Positions 45,829 through 57,310 of a DNA stretch of 64,000 nt are shown here, piece after piece. The first letter of the stretch is position 1. Each line of letters starts with the position of its first letter. A program made the position numbers and the translations under genes. Origin of the DNA: Hoplostethus atlanticus. Its lineage: Eukaryota; Chordata; Actinopteri; Trachichthyiformes; Trachichthyidae. Under the pieces are notes generated by a model, which did not search any database, was not told the DNA's origin, and saw only the letters and a program-made list of their open reading frames with translations. The DNA lies in the NCBI GenBank assembly GCA_034670405.1, contig JAXDDX010000353.1, positions 62,001 to 126,000 of the forward strand, written 5' to 3'.

Positions 45829-45887
45829 AAGTGGACTTTAGCAGTGGCTTCTCTCGCCTCGAGAGAAGCCACTGCTAAAGTCCACTT
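45829..45887. repeat. Perfect 28-bp inverted repeat with 3-nt loop
   Basis: The left arm 45829-45856 (AAGTGGACTTTAGCAGTGGC then TTCTCTCG) is the exact reverse complement of 45860-45887. The loop is CCT. There are no mismatches in 28 pairs. Confidence 0.97.
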
Positions 45888-48586
45888 TTCCCTCACCCGC
45901 CCAGTGTGCATCCCACAGCTTTTTCACTACTCCTCCTTTCCTCCCCTCCCTCACTACAGATCCTCTCCTACCTGCAATAACTAGCGGAGGAATGGAGAGG
46001 AGGAGGAGGAGGAGGGAGCAAGGGAAAGTGGATTTTATTTGCTACTCCATCATCAAAAAATGGACGTCTGCTATTGACGAAGTGGCCTCATCATAACCGA
46101 TAGCCCGAGCCCACAATACTGGGGGCCAGGATAATGCTGCCTCTAGCAGGGTCCTTTCATCTGTAACATTATACAGTGAAGGCCAAGGCATAACTGCAGA
46201 TAGATGACACTGGTCTGGTTTCACCTGGTATCAAACCAGCATAAATCAACTGTTGTAGAATTATGCATTGATCTAGCTTCGATTTTATCCACATTTCCAT
46301 ATCAGTTAGTTACATTAGACTATTAACTGGTTAATTAGAACAGCTGCCTCATATCACTGCAATGCAAATAATATTCACAGTAATAACAATACTGGGTAAA
46401 CTAGGTAAACTAAAATGAAAATGATCTTGTTCTGCATCTTCATCTACAGCAGATAGTAAATAACTATACTAGGAAATTATTACTATTATATAGTGTTGTT
46501 CAGCTTTGGCCATCTCATTGGGTTTGTTCATAGTTTGTAGTTAACCTGATTAACAAAGCTGTTTCCCCAGATGGAAATCTGATGACCGACTGGTACCGTT
46601 AACTATTGCATTTAACTGCAACATTGTGGGTTGGTAAAGTCTGAAATGAGGAGTTGCGGTAATAGAATTGCCACCATATGACGTAGGCACAACGCCATGA
46701 GTTAGTAAGTTGCAAAATTACCAAAAAGCCCCATTAAGTTACGTTGCAGTCATGTTATATTAGCGGGGTTAGCACCAAAGATGGTCTAGTGATAATTCAC
46801 ATGTTACAAGAGTGTTGCTTCCTGTTTTGATTATTCTGACTACATGTATACCATTCAGCTTCAGCCGTGCTGCTCTGGCTGCACTGCATCGGCTAGATGC
46901 TAGCACAATGCAAGGTTGATTGTCATGTGTCCTTCATCCTGCTATTTATAATGCTGCACACTTCTTGGTATACTTTTCATTTTTCAGATAAATTCAATCA
47001 GTATTGCTAAGCAGATAGTTCAGGATGTCATTGTAGATCGCAGAGCAGTTATTTATCAAGTGGAATAGGAACCTTTGAATCTCATCAAGACCTTTGAATT
47101 GATATACAGTATATCATTTTCACCCTTTGTCACCTTTGTAATCACATGAAGTAATGTTGTCTCTTTTGGTCTGTTGGCGGGGAAATATACTTGCAAATGT
47201 TGAAAAGCAGTCAGTGTAAGACTTCCACTTCTCCGCCTCCCTCAACGACAGGTGCTGTAGTGCAAAATATGGCAGAGGAGCAGCCCCTGGTAAACACTGG
47301 TAGGCCTCCCAAATTGCCTTCAATGGTCAAAAACAACAATAAACATTGGTATTGACAACGAAAGGTAGAGAGACCTGGTAGGCAGCCGACATTTCGACAT
47401 TTGTTGGACTGGTATCCGGACTATCAGGGAAACTAGTCTAGCTCTACTAACTAGCTCTAACAGCTCATTTCCATTACTCGGGGCCACTTGACCGCCACTT
47501 TCCGGCGTAGTCTCCCTCGGATTCTGAGCTGCTTTGCGGCTGTCGGCAGGCTGGCCACCACCCGGTGCATCTCTCCCGGGGGCAGGGGAGCTGGCTTGGC
47601 CCACTCTTCCGCGGACCTGCTCCTGGACGCAGACAGCTCAGTGGTGGTGAGGTTAGCTTGGCGTCATTGTTGACCATGATCTGGTGGAAGCTTATGTCGC
47701 CATCTGTGGTCATAGATGATGGCACAGGGCCAGCAGCGGCGGCCGACCTGTCCTGGAGGATGCAGCATATAAAACTGTGACCGCCAGGCGGCGGGTGGTG
47801 GCGGCAGTGGGCGGTGGAGAGCCGCAAAGCAGCTTGGCACGGCACAGAAGAGGACCACCAGCCCGCCAGCTCGGAAGCCAAGGGAGACTACGCCACAAAG
47901 CGGTGGTCAAGACCAGTGAGTCTTATATGGTGGGATGTAAATAAAGCAGCCTGCGGGCCCATGAACTCTCTACTCCTGCCTGTGTCTCTGTCTACCCCGG
48001 GGGCAGCAAGTCTGCAACACTGATATTATTTGAAGTTAATGTTCATAGTCTGAGTAATACAAACCTACCAATTGGGTATAGTTTCTTGTAACTAGGAAAT
48101 TAGCTAGATCTACTCAAGGCTATTTACATTTAGTAAAAAAAATCCACTATAGCTAAATTGACAATAACAATGCAGCATATATACCATGCTGGGCTTCCGT
48201 TATGGCACCAGTCAAAGTGACACATTCTGTATCCAATCAGTGCAGAGCATAGTGATCAATCTCCGTGCACCAATGAGGTAGCTCTCTGTTCTAGCCCCCG
48301 CCTCCCCTTTGCTTGCAAATCCTGGCCCACGCGCTTGCAAATCTTTTTGGCAGGCTTTGAGCGATGAAACACTGAAAAAGTCGACACGCACAAAATTGAC
48401 GTTTGCAACTGTAAAGTCACTTCTGAAAATAAGTCTTTACAATACAAATTGATTTTTCTTGCTCAAAAATTATGGCAGGGAAATACTATAATACTATAAT
48501 AATATTTAATTTATCTCTTCACATTTACAGACACATTACCTATGAAACTGTGCTAGGTAACTTAAAATTAGCGGCCCCAAATGGCA
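45888..48586. other. Intergenic with a foldback element
   Basis: A pyrimidine-rich then purine-rich pair (45885-46035) may extend the hairpin's symmetry weakly. The rest shows no gene; see the foldback at 47487. Confidence 0.4.
47487..47911. mobile_element. GC-rich foldback element
   Basis: Outer arms of 34 bp (47487-47520 and 47878-47911; CGTAGTCTCCCT shared, about five mismatches) and an inner pair AGCTGCTTTGCGGC (47527-47540 and 47823-47836). GC content is well above the surroundings. Probably a foldback or MITE. ORFs on both strands mirror each other and are not taken as genes. Confidence 0.55.
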
Positions 48587-48924
48587 GTGAGAGGTAACTG
48601 GAAAATTTGAACTTCATTACCCAGAAATCCGGTGACTTCCTGTGATGTCAGTAAAGGGATGAGAGAGGCAAAACGTTGAGTCCAGCTTTCTCTGGAGCGC
48701 TGAGTCGCTACTGCTTTGGTTTTCACTCTTCACTTCCTGTGTGGACATTTCCTACCAGTGACCATACCTGACACCAGAACATAATTTGGGCAAACAGGGT
48801 GTATCTACAGCATCTCAATTAAGGGGGATGGGACATTCTTCTCTGATGCAGCCGCACTATGTGATTTAGGCTGATAAAACTGGTGTAGCTTTCACATGAA
48901 TATCTTGCCTAGCGCACCTTTAAC
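48587..48924 (+). repeat. Dispersed ~375-bp repeat, copy 3
   Basis: Starts GAGAGGTAACTGG and TTCATTACCCAGAAATCCGG, contains CAGTGACCATACCTGACACC, ends ATCTTGCCTAGCGCACCTTT. Closest to the copy at 13600. Confidence 0.75.
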
Positions 48925-49382
48925 CAACAGAAAGCTCTGGATTGTAGATCTGTGTCGGGCCACTGCAGCCAAACAATTACTTTCTAGCTCCAGGGATTGT
49001 GATTTCACTTTTAAAAAGGTGTATTTACCGAGTAGGACAGCTATAACATAGCCGTTTTTGACATTTCAGAGGTTCAAATTTCCCCCCCAAAACTACACAG
49101 AAAATGTTTCAATCATTAAGCACCCAATAAGAAGTAATCTTTGAGTCAGATTGTGCCATTACTTTATAGTTACAGGCAGACAGCAAATACATACAAAGAC
49201 TTTACATCGGAGCAGGTTCAACAGAAACAATACTTAATAATATATTAATATATTCACATAGAATACAGCATACTGTGACCATTCCATTGACTTACACAAT
49301 GTACCCAGGAAAAATGAAAAAGCTTTTCCCGTCCAAATTTTACATAAATGGTGGGCTGGAGCATCAGTGGTATAGAGAGTTG

Positions 49383-49385
<3 letters not shown>
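48925..49385. other. Intergenic, nothing recognised
   Basis: No gene. Confidence 0.4.

Positions 49386-49456
<71 letters not shown>
49386..49456 (+). repeat. (CA)n microsatellite
   Basis: About 35 CA units. Confidence 0.97.
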
Positions 49457-49465
<9 letters not shown>

Positions 49466-49902
49466 TATTACTATACTTGTCATAATATTCATATCCTAAC
49501 CGTGACTGTTACCCGAATCCCTAAACCCAATCCTCATCTTTCTTTCCTTGTGAGGACATTTGCTCCTCCTAAGTACAGAAATACAAGAATACACACACAC
49601 ACACACACGTACACAAGACTGTTGTGTCAATTGTGTGTGTCCATCCTTTCTCCCCTCCCTCATATCAGACCAGTTGTCCCAGTAGGTCAGAATCCAGTTT
49701 GCACTAAATACTCCTTTTATCATGTCCACAGGGCCTGGCTCAAACACACAACGGGACGGTGTGTATGTGTGTGTATGTGTGTGTGTCCAGTGAGTTGAAG
49801 AGCAGTTGTCGCTGACAGCTGCAGGGGAGCAGAGAGAGAAAGAGTCAATCGGCTTCAAATAGCCGCCGTTCTCCTCATTCATCCAACAAGAGGTCCCTCC
49901 AT

Positions 49903-51124
<1,222 letters not shown>

Positions 51125-51174
51125 TCAGCTCAGCAGGGCTGCGTTACCGCCACACAGTCCGCCGTAACGCCGAG
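51125..51174 (-). CDS. vgll2 exon 4, 50 nt
   Basis: Acceptor CTACTTTGCAG. First two bases complete Ala274, then RRYGGLCGGNAALLS and TGA at 51127-51125. Found by looking for the conserved C-terminal motif; it is too short to appear as an ORF. Confidence 0.92.
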
Positions 51175-54100
51175 CTGCAAAGTAGACCAGAAGCCTGTTA
51201 CAGGACAGAACTACCGTCCGCCTGTTCGCCTGTCTGCCGATCTGGCAGTTCCTCTGCCGGCCGTCCCACAGAGCAGAACGACAGAGTAGAGCAGAAGAGG
51301 AGAAAAGAGGCTACAGAAGGAGGAGAGAAGGGGGTAGAGTCTCAGCAGTCTCTAAAACCAGTACAAATCCTTGCTCTTATCCTGCGCCTGCAAACCTGAG
51401 ATCGGAGGGGTGAAAGGAAGACAAAGGAAGAGGCAGTGGAAGAGGGAAAAAGTGAGGGAAAAAAAGGGGAGAAGATTAGGGAAAGAGAGGTAAATGTCTT
51501 TTTGGTAAAAACAGGAGGAAAGGCCTGAGGCGGGGAAGGGATGAAAGCAAAGCAGCCGTAGAAAAGGAAGTTGACAGATGATGTTAAGGCACTGATTGAC
51601 GTTTTTTGTGGGTTAAACCAGTTGGGGTTTAAAGTTGGGTAAATTAATCTGAGGCAGAGATATAGATTATCATTTAAATCTGATTTTCATTCTGCAATGA
51701 AAAACATTAATTACTAGATAATGCTTCTCCAATGCTGCTTACATTCAAACATTCAAAATACGGAATTCTAGAGTAAAAGAAGGATCTCGACGGGCTTTAA
51801 ACACTGTGGGTTTCTACATTAGTGCAGTGGTTCTCAATCATGTGCCACCGTGGCTGCAAGAGCCTGCAGATTTTCATTCCGCCTAAACACTACAGCAGCT
51901 CGTTACACTGATTAGTTCATCCTGTCTGGCTGAAGGTGCTAATTATGCAGCAAGCGGATGGCGATGTGCAGGATGTGGCCAAGTTCAGCATCAATTTTGA
52001 AGATAGAGACATCATCTCAGCTTTCATTTTGGCGCACAGGCTTTCAATGTCGGCGCAGGCAACATCAACATCAAAATGTTTGGTGGATAGTGAAATAGTG
52101 ACATGCTTGGTGATGTCTACCTACTTGTGGTTGGATTCACGGCTCACTAGATTAATGCTAGAAAGGCGAAGCGATGGTCATTTGACCACCGTTTTGAATT
52201 TTATATCAATGAAATATCTCAGCTTTCAAAATGTCTCTCCATGGCTTTTCGTAATTCCACTTCATGCACAACCAGTATTATTGGATTCAAAATCAGTTGA
52301 CAGCTTCTTGGCCTTCTCTCAGGTTTGCTATTAACTAAGAGATTTGCATTTGATTGACAAAAAGCTCTAGTGTTTGGTTGGAATGAAAATCTACAGGCTC
52401 TTGGGTCACAATAGCACAAGGTTGAGAACCGCTGCAGTGGACAATATGCTAGGTTTATCATGTCAGAAGTTTGAATGACGACCATTACCTGTGTCCATGT
52501 TGAGTCCGATCTCAGTGCTGGCTCCGGCGAATGCGCCGGTCCAGGCCGACCCGGCCCCTGACTCCCCCTTCCCCCCCAGGTCACAGGGTGAACCACTAGG
52601 TCCCGGTACCGAGCTGCCAGGAGCCAAGCGGTGGTGCGGCCTCACCGATGGCACCAGAAGCGAGCCGTAGCGTGGGTCAAACGCTGTGCTGTACACCTCA
52701 TGCACCCCTGGGCGCGGGTAGGCTGAGCCCTGGGTGCCTATGGCGCCCCCTAGCGAGTAGGGGTGGTGATGGTGATGGTGGTGGTGGTGGGAGGGGTGCC
52801 AGGCTTCCGGGCTGGGCTGGTGGAGGTGGCTGTGCAGGGAGGCGGAGGAATAGGGATCCCCGGGGAACGAGAGCTCTGTGTGGGGAGCCGACAGAACACT
52901 ACCCACGGTGGAGGACACTGACGGCTGGTAGGAGCTGTTCCAGAACGAAGGAGGGAAACTTCTCTGGCTCATAGGGAATGACCCATCTGCAAAGAGAGAA
53001 ATGGACAATGCGTGTGAATACCATAGATTTGATCTAAACTTTGCTGCCTAAAGGGGCATGAAGTAATTCATGACCTTTATTGACCTCTAATTTTTGCGAC
53101 TAGTAGAAATTGCAACAACATCGATAGAACCTCTTCTTCAAGTCTGTGATCAGTTGAAAATGGGGGAGGGGAGGATTAGGAGTGCTTTGAAAATTGCTTT
53201 GAAATTCCATGTGCAGGGAGGTTTTGTTCCAAAACAGAGTGCGGGCCGGAATTGTTGAGTCATTGATATATTATGCTCATTTTGTGCTATGGGACATTTA
53301 GCTTACATGTTCTGTTCCGGTCTATATGCTCCTGTCCACTCATGCTGGTCATGTCTGTTTGTGTGAGTGAGAGTAGGTGAATGAATGTCTGTGTGTATGG
53401 GTGTGTCTCCTATCTGTTTCCAGGCTGGGCAATGTTGAAGCCCTCATGTTCCCCTACTCCTATGACAATGCTGACCGTGCTGCTGTTGATGCTCCACACC
53501 AGATCTGGACGTCCCACCCAAGAGTCCTTATTGTGTTTATTCTGTGTTCCATTTTAATCTTTCCATTGCATGCCTGAGTGGGCATAATAATAATATTGCC
53601 TTCATAATAAAGATATGCTTAGGGAATAACGAAGGTATTCGATTGACCAAGGGGTTGACATTGATCCAAGTGTGTGGAACTCTATCTTTTCATCCTTTCA
53701 TTTCCATGTTTCCAAGTTTAAACCGTCAATGGAGATACCACTGAATGTTATTCCTTTGCCTTAAGATAGAGAGAAGTTTTGTATAGATGCAGCCAACCAT
53801 CAGAGATCAATGATGATGGAATCAGTGATTAAAGTGGAAAAATACATACATTAACTTCTGCATAGTTCAAAGTTTGCGAGAGAAGGAACATCATATAAAA
53901 ATAGCTTGGAAATACTTTAAACCGCGTAGTTATTCATACAAAATATATTGAAAGTGCCTCTGAACTCCAAATGATGTGAAATAAATGTAACCATGACATG
54001 ACGGAATGAAAAACACTTCACATAAGTCATGTATATAGATATACAAATAAAGGAAATAAAGCCAAATCAAACATATGAATTGCCCATACAAAATACGTCG

Positions 54101-57079
54101 AGCTCTCAATGTTTTTTTCCTGGAATCCTTTAATTCCAACTGAGCGAGCTGTTATGATTTTTTACCAGACGTTATTTACACCCATTCATCATTTGCCTTC
54201 CACTTTGTTTGACTTTGCGGTGCCGTCAAACCCGAGGGCCGAGGGTGAAGGACGGCCAAACAAAATGCACTTTCTGTTTCTATTGTGTTCAAACATTTAC
54301 AACACTGTTTATATTCTCCTAAGTGGAAAACCCACAAAAACAAACCAAGGGGTGGCACGGGCAGACATCGGTTACTACGGTGGTGATGGAGGAACAGATT
54401 TACATGACATATCGGTTTGCCAAAATCAGATCTGGTCCAGTCAGCGTCATCCACCTGATGTGATGGATGTGATGCAGTTTGATTGATTACATATTTATTG
54501 TAGAATTGATCGATAATGCACTGGTTGTCTATTGTAAGCCCTTAACCTGAACTGATTCTAATCAGACATTTTGATCATATGCATAAATAATTTTAATGCA
54601 CACATTTTATAGTATAACAGGTTTCAATGGAGTCCTGTGGTTTTTCCACCCTGAAAAGAATACAATTCTGGGGGAAACACTGACACACATATACACACAC
54701 ACACCTCTTGTGGCCTTGTTGCTGTTCCCAGTGGGATATCCGGCAGGCTGGCTGAGGGCTCTGCTGAAGTGTTCGTCCACCACGGCGCTGATGTCGCCCT
54801 GGAAATAGGTGAAGAGGACGCAGCGGGAGCTCAGGTACTCGGCACCCGGTGGCGGCTCCTTGTCCTCCTCTTTGATGGCCGGGGGGCCGTGGAGGCCGAG
54901 CCTACCGCTCTCCTGGGTGTCTTGCATTTTGGAGTAAATGGCCAGTTTCTGAAAGACAGATAATAGATAGCATGTACTGCCCGTAAAACACCAAAGAGCA
55001 GCGACCGGGGTGAGTTATGAAATGGAGGCAAATGAATTCAAAGTTTATCTCCCGTCCTGCAAAAAAGCACTGCTGATATAGAAACAATATATATTGTTTA
55101 GCAGCACATATTGACCTAGCCTGGAGGTCAGAGTTTACCCACCTTTTTATTCAACACTACACATATACAGATATATACAGGGATACATAGATGTACCACT
55201 GTCATTTTCCATTTTCCATTGTTACTGTATAGAAAACCTAGAAAATAAAAATAAAAAAATAAAATTATTCTTATTTTAAGTCAAATAGCAAATAAAAGCC
55301 CAGATTATGGTTATGTAGATATTATAATTTCTATCACCATAATTGGAATTGTTAGGAATATTTTCACTTCTCATTATTTGATCAAAGTGCAGCCCAAAGT
55401 TTTTTTTAATTCACTTAGCAGATCCCATCTAACAAATGGACTGCGTTGATAGTATTTACTGATAATAAATAGGCCTATTGATAATATATATTGTAAATTA
55501 TGGAGTAACCCATATAGGCTATGGCTGTGGCTATTTTGGCACTATGTGAAATATGTCTGGATGCGGACGGAGAGGTTTTAAGAAAGTGAAAAAAAACCTT
55601 GGACAGATCTGGCAAAACCTTCCAAAAATCTTACAGACATGAATAAATATGAAATGTGGACCTAGACACCACTAATGGAATAATGACGATGTGAAACTCT
55701 ACTTGATATCAACAGGCTGAGATGATAAAGCAAATTAAATTATGAGCATTAACAGCTTATCCCAAGTTCATCACCGTAAAATCAGAGCACAAGGAAAGAA
55801 ATTAGTCTTTAGGGGATTGATTTATTATTATTGTTAGACTATTTTTGGTCACATATCAGTAGTTGAAGAAATGCATCATGATATTCAGTTAAATATGACG
55901 AATAAAAATCGTGAAAATAAAATAATTGCAGAACTAAGCTTATATTAAGCGATATATTGAATACCAAAAATAGAAATCAGTTTGGGCTTGACTGATTTTC
56001 GTCTGCCATGCAATGTATGGATTGTTTAATTAAGAAAAGTTAACAATAAATATGAATAATAATACATTTGATCATGTTTTCAGTGCGTATTCACCACAGG
56101 GTTTTTTTTGTGCTATTTTTAGCAATTAATTTTGGACAGAAGAACTGGGGGAAATAATACACCAAACGCTTCACGGTGGTGGTGTGATGTGAAATATTAT
56201 ATTTAATCTGGAGAAATTCATGCATATGGATATGAATATACAACCAAAGCAGGCTGCAGACACATAATAAAGTTTTATATATAATCCAGGGTGTTAATAA
56301 AGGCTGGAACAAAATAATCTCTTATATAGCTACACCTAATGAAGCTGTATAAATATATAGTCCACACCTGGTAGTGGTTACGGCTGTAAGAGCTTATTAA
56401 TACAGTTTTGTAGATATTTATATCGACATATAGTCCATACCAGGTTATAAAGGCTGATGGATATTATTAATAAAGTTTTATATCGCTATGTAGACCATAC
56501 CTGGTGGTGATAAGGGCTGTAGGATATTATTAATAAAGTTTTGTGGACATTTATATAGATATTTATCCCATACTTGGTGGTGATAATGGCTATAGGATCT
56601 GATTAATAAAGTTTTATAGATATTTATATAGCTATATGGCTTTAGCAGCTGATTAATAAAGTTTTGTAGATATTTATATCGATATATAGTCCATAGCTGA
56701 TGGTGATAAGGGCTGTAGGAGCTGATCAATAAAGTTTTGTAGATATTTATATCGATATATAGTCCATAGCTGATGGTGATAAGGGCTGTAGGAGCTGATC
56801 AATAAAGTTTTCTAGATATTTATATCGATATATAGTCCACAGCTGGTGGTGATAATAGCTGTAGGAGCTGATTAATGATTAGGTTTTATAGATATTTATA
56901 TCAATATCAATATATGGTCCATACCTGGTGTTGATAAGGGTTATAGGAGCAGATTAATAAAGTTTTATATATATTTATATCGATACATAGTAAGTCCATA
57001 CCTGGTGGTGATAGGGGCTGTAGGCGCTGAAGTAAGGCTGAGGACCAAACACTTGGTACATCACATCCAAGCAGCTCAT
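51125..57079 (-). CDS. Vestigial-like protein 2, four coding exons
   Basis: Transcription cofactor without its own DNA-binding domain; it binds TEAD factors and promotes muscle and craniofacial gene programmes in vertebrates. Coding exons: 57079-57002, 54948-54705, 52986-52489 and 51174-51125. All junctions are GT-AG and phases fit, giving 870 nt and 289 residues (human protein about 317). It starts MSCLDVMYQVFGPQPYF, as in human VGLL2. The TDU (Tondu) domain lies at about 64-93 with SSRCVLFTYFQGDIS and VVDEHFSRALSQ. IKEE at 51-54 fits a SUMO site. Exon 3 holds SFPMSQRSF, a nine-His run (174-182) and HEVY. The C-terminus RRYGGLCGGNAALLS matches the family's RRYSLCGASLLS. Whether this is the fish a or b paralogue is not decided. 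Confidence 0.96.
51823..52436. mobile_element. hAT-like MITE in vgll2 intron 3
   Basis: Inverted ends TGCAGTGGTTCTCAA and the mirror of TGCAGCGGTTCTCAA, with the match continuing through GAGCCTGCAGATTTTCATTC against GAGCCTGTAGATTTTCATTC. CAGTGGTTCTCAA is the classic hAT (Charlie-type) terminus. About 614 bp, ending 52 bp from the exon 3 donor. No matching 8-bp duplication is left. Confidence 0.8.
52489..52986 (-). CDS. vgll2 exon 3 (Ser/Pro/His-rich)
   Basis: Acceptor CTCTTTGCAG; 498 nt; ends GACACAG before GTAATGG. Encodes the proline- and histidine-rich activation-type region. The His run is coded by mixed CAC and CAT. Confidence 0.95.
53430..53530 (+). repeat. Retroposon fragment in vgll2 intron 2
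   Basis: CACCAGATCTGGACGTCCCA and its surroundings match the retroposon end at 10915-10990. No tail preserved. Confidence 0.5.
54420..54682 (+). mobile_element. hAT-like MITE next to the exon 2 donor
   Basis: Contains GTAGAATTGATCGATAATGC and AGCCCTTAACCTGAACTGAT, and ends CAATTCTGGGGGAAACACTG at 54682. Related to 32045-32395 in the opposite orientation. Its end lies 22 bp from the last base of vgll2 exon 2. Confidence 0.65.
54705..54948 (-). CDS. vgll2 exon 2 (TDU domain)
   Basis: Acceptor CTTTCAG, then KLAIYSKMQ. Contains the whole Tondu domain. Ends AGAG before GTGTGTGTGT; the spare G joins AT of exon 3 to make Asp108. The donor is inside a GT run. Confidence 0.95.
54949..56339 (-). other. 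vgll2 intron 1, distal part
   Basis: AT-rich, no recognised repeat or gene; could hold regulatory elements not visible by eye. Confidence 0.5.
56340..57001 (-). repeat. Exon-derived minisatellite in vgll2 intron 1
   Basis: About nine imperfect units of about 60-85 bp. On the minus strand each reads, roughly, the last 28 nt of exon 1 (CCTACAGCCCTTATCACCA..CAG), a donor-like TATGGACT, and an AT-rich spacer with GATATAAATATCTA and CTTTATTAATC. Unit anchors near 56361, 56432, 56494, 56567, 56640 (partial), 56689, 56762, 56849 and 56927. Intact CAG/GT copies occur near 56368, 56501 and 56935, and CAA/GT near 56575. Confidence 0.9.
57002..57079 (-). CDS. vgll2 exon 1 (26 codons)
   Basis: ATG at 57079-57077 in a GCCATGA context; ends CACCACCAG before GTATGG, a phase-0 donor. 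The last ~28 nt plus the donor recur as the unit of the intron 1 minisatellite. Confidence 0.95.
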
Positions 57080-57310
57080 GGCGGAGAATCACGGAGAATA
57101 ACCAAGCTTCATTTAGAAAGCAGACCTGTGATAGCGGAGTAGAAACAGTAATCCCGGTAGTGTTGTAGAAGTGACCAGCGGGCTTGCCGGAGAGCTTCTG
57201 TGCGGCGCTGCGCTCTTTACGCACCAGCCGGTGGCGGACCGAAGTGAAGCCCGCAGCCTCGGCGCCTCCCTCCGACCAATCGGAGGCCGAGCTCCACCTC
57301 TGTGTAAATG
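57080..57310 (-). promoter_or_regulatory. Probable vgll2 5' UTR and proximal promoter
   Basis: GC-rich compared with its flanks, directly upstream of the start codon. A CCAAT box (plus strand 57276-57280, GACCAATCGG) lies about 200 bp upstream of the ATG. No clear TATA box. The transcription start is not determined. Confidence 0.4.

Noticed and set aside
45829..45887. Hairpin as a microRNA precursor
   Set aside because: Arms are perfect and the loop is 3 nt, unlike animal precursors; no conservation is known to me.
52740..52756. CTCF-like motif in vgll2 exon 3 (CTAGGGGGCGCC on minus)
   Set aside because: Two mismatches to the core motif and explained by coding for the Leu-Gly-Gly-Ala segment.
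52648..52974. 108-codon plus-strand ORF
   Set aside because: Antisense shadow of vgll2 exon 3.
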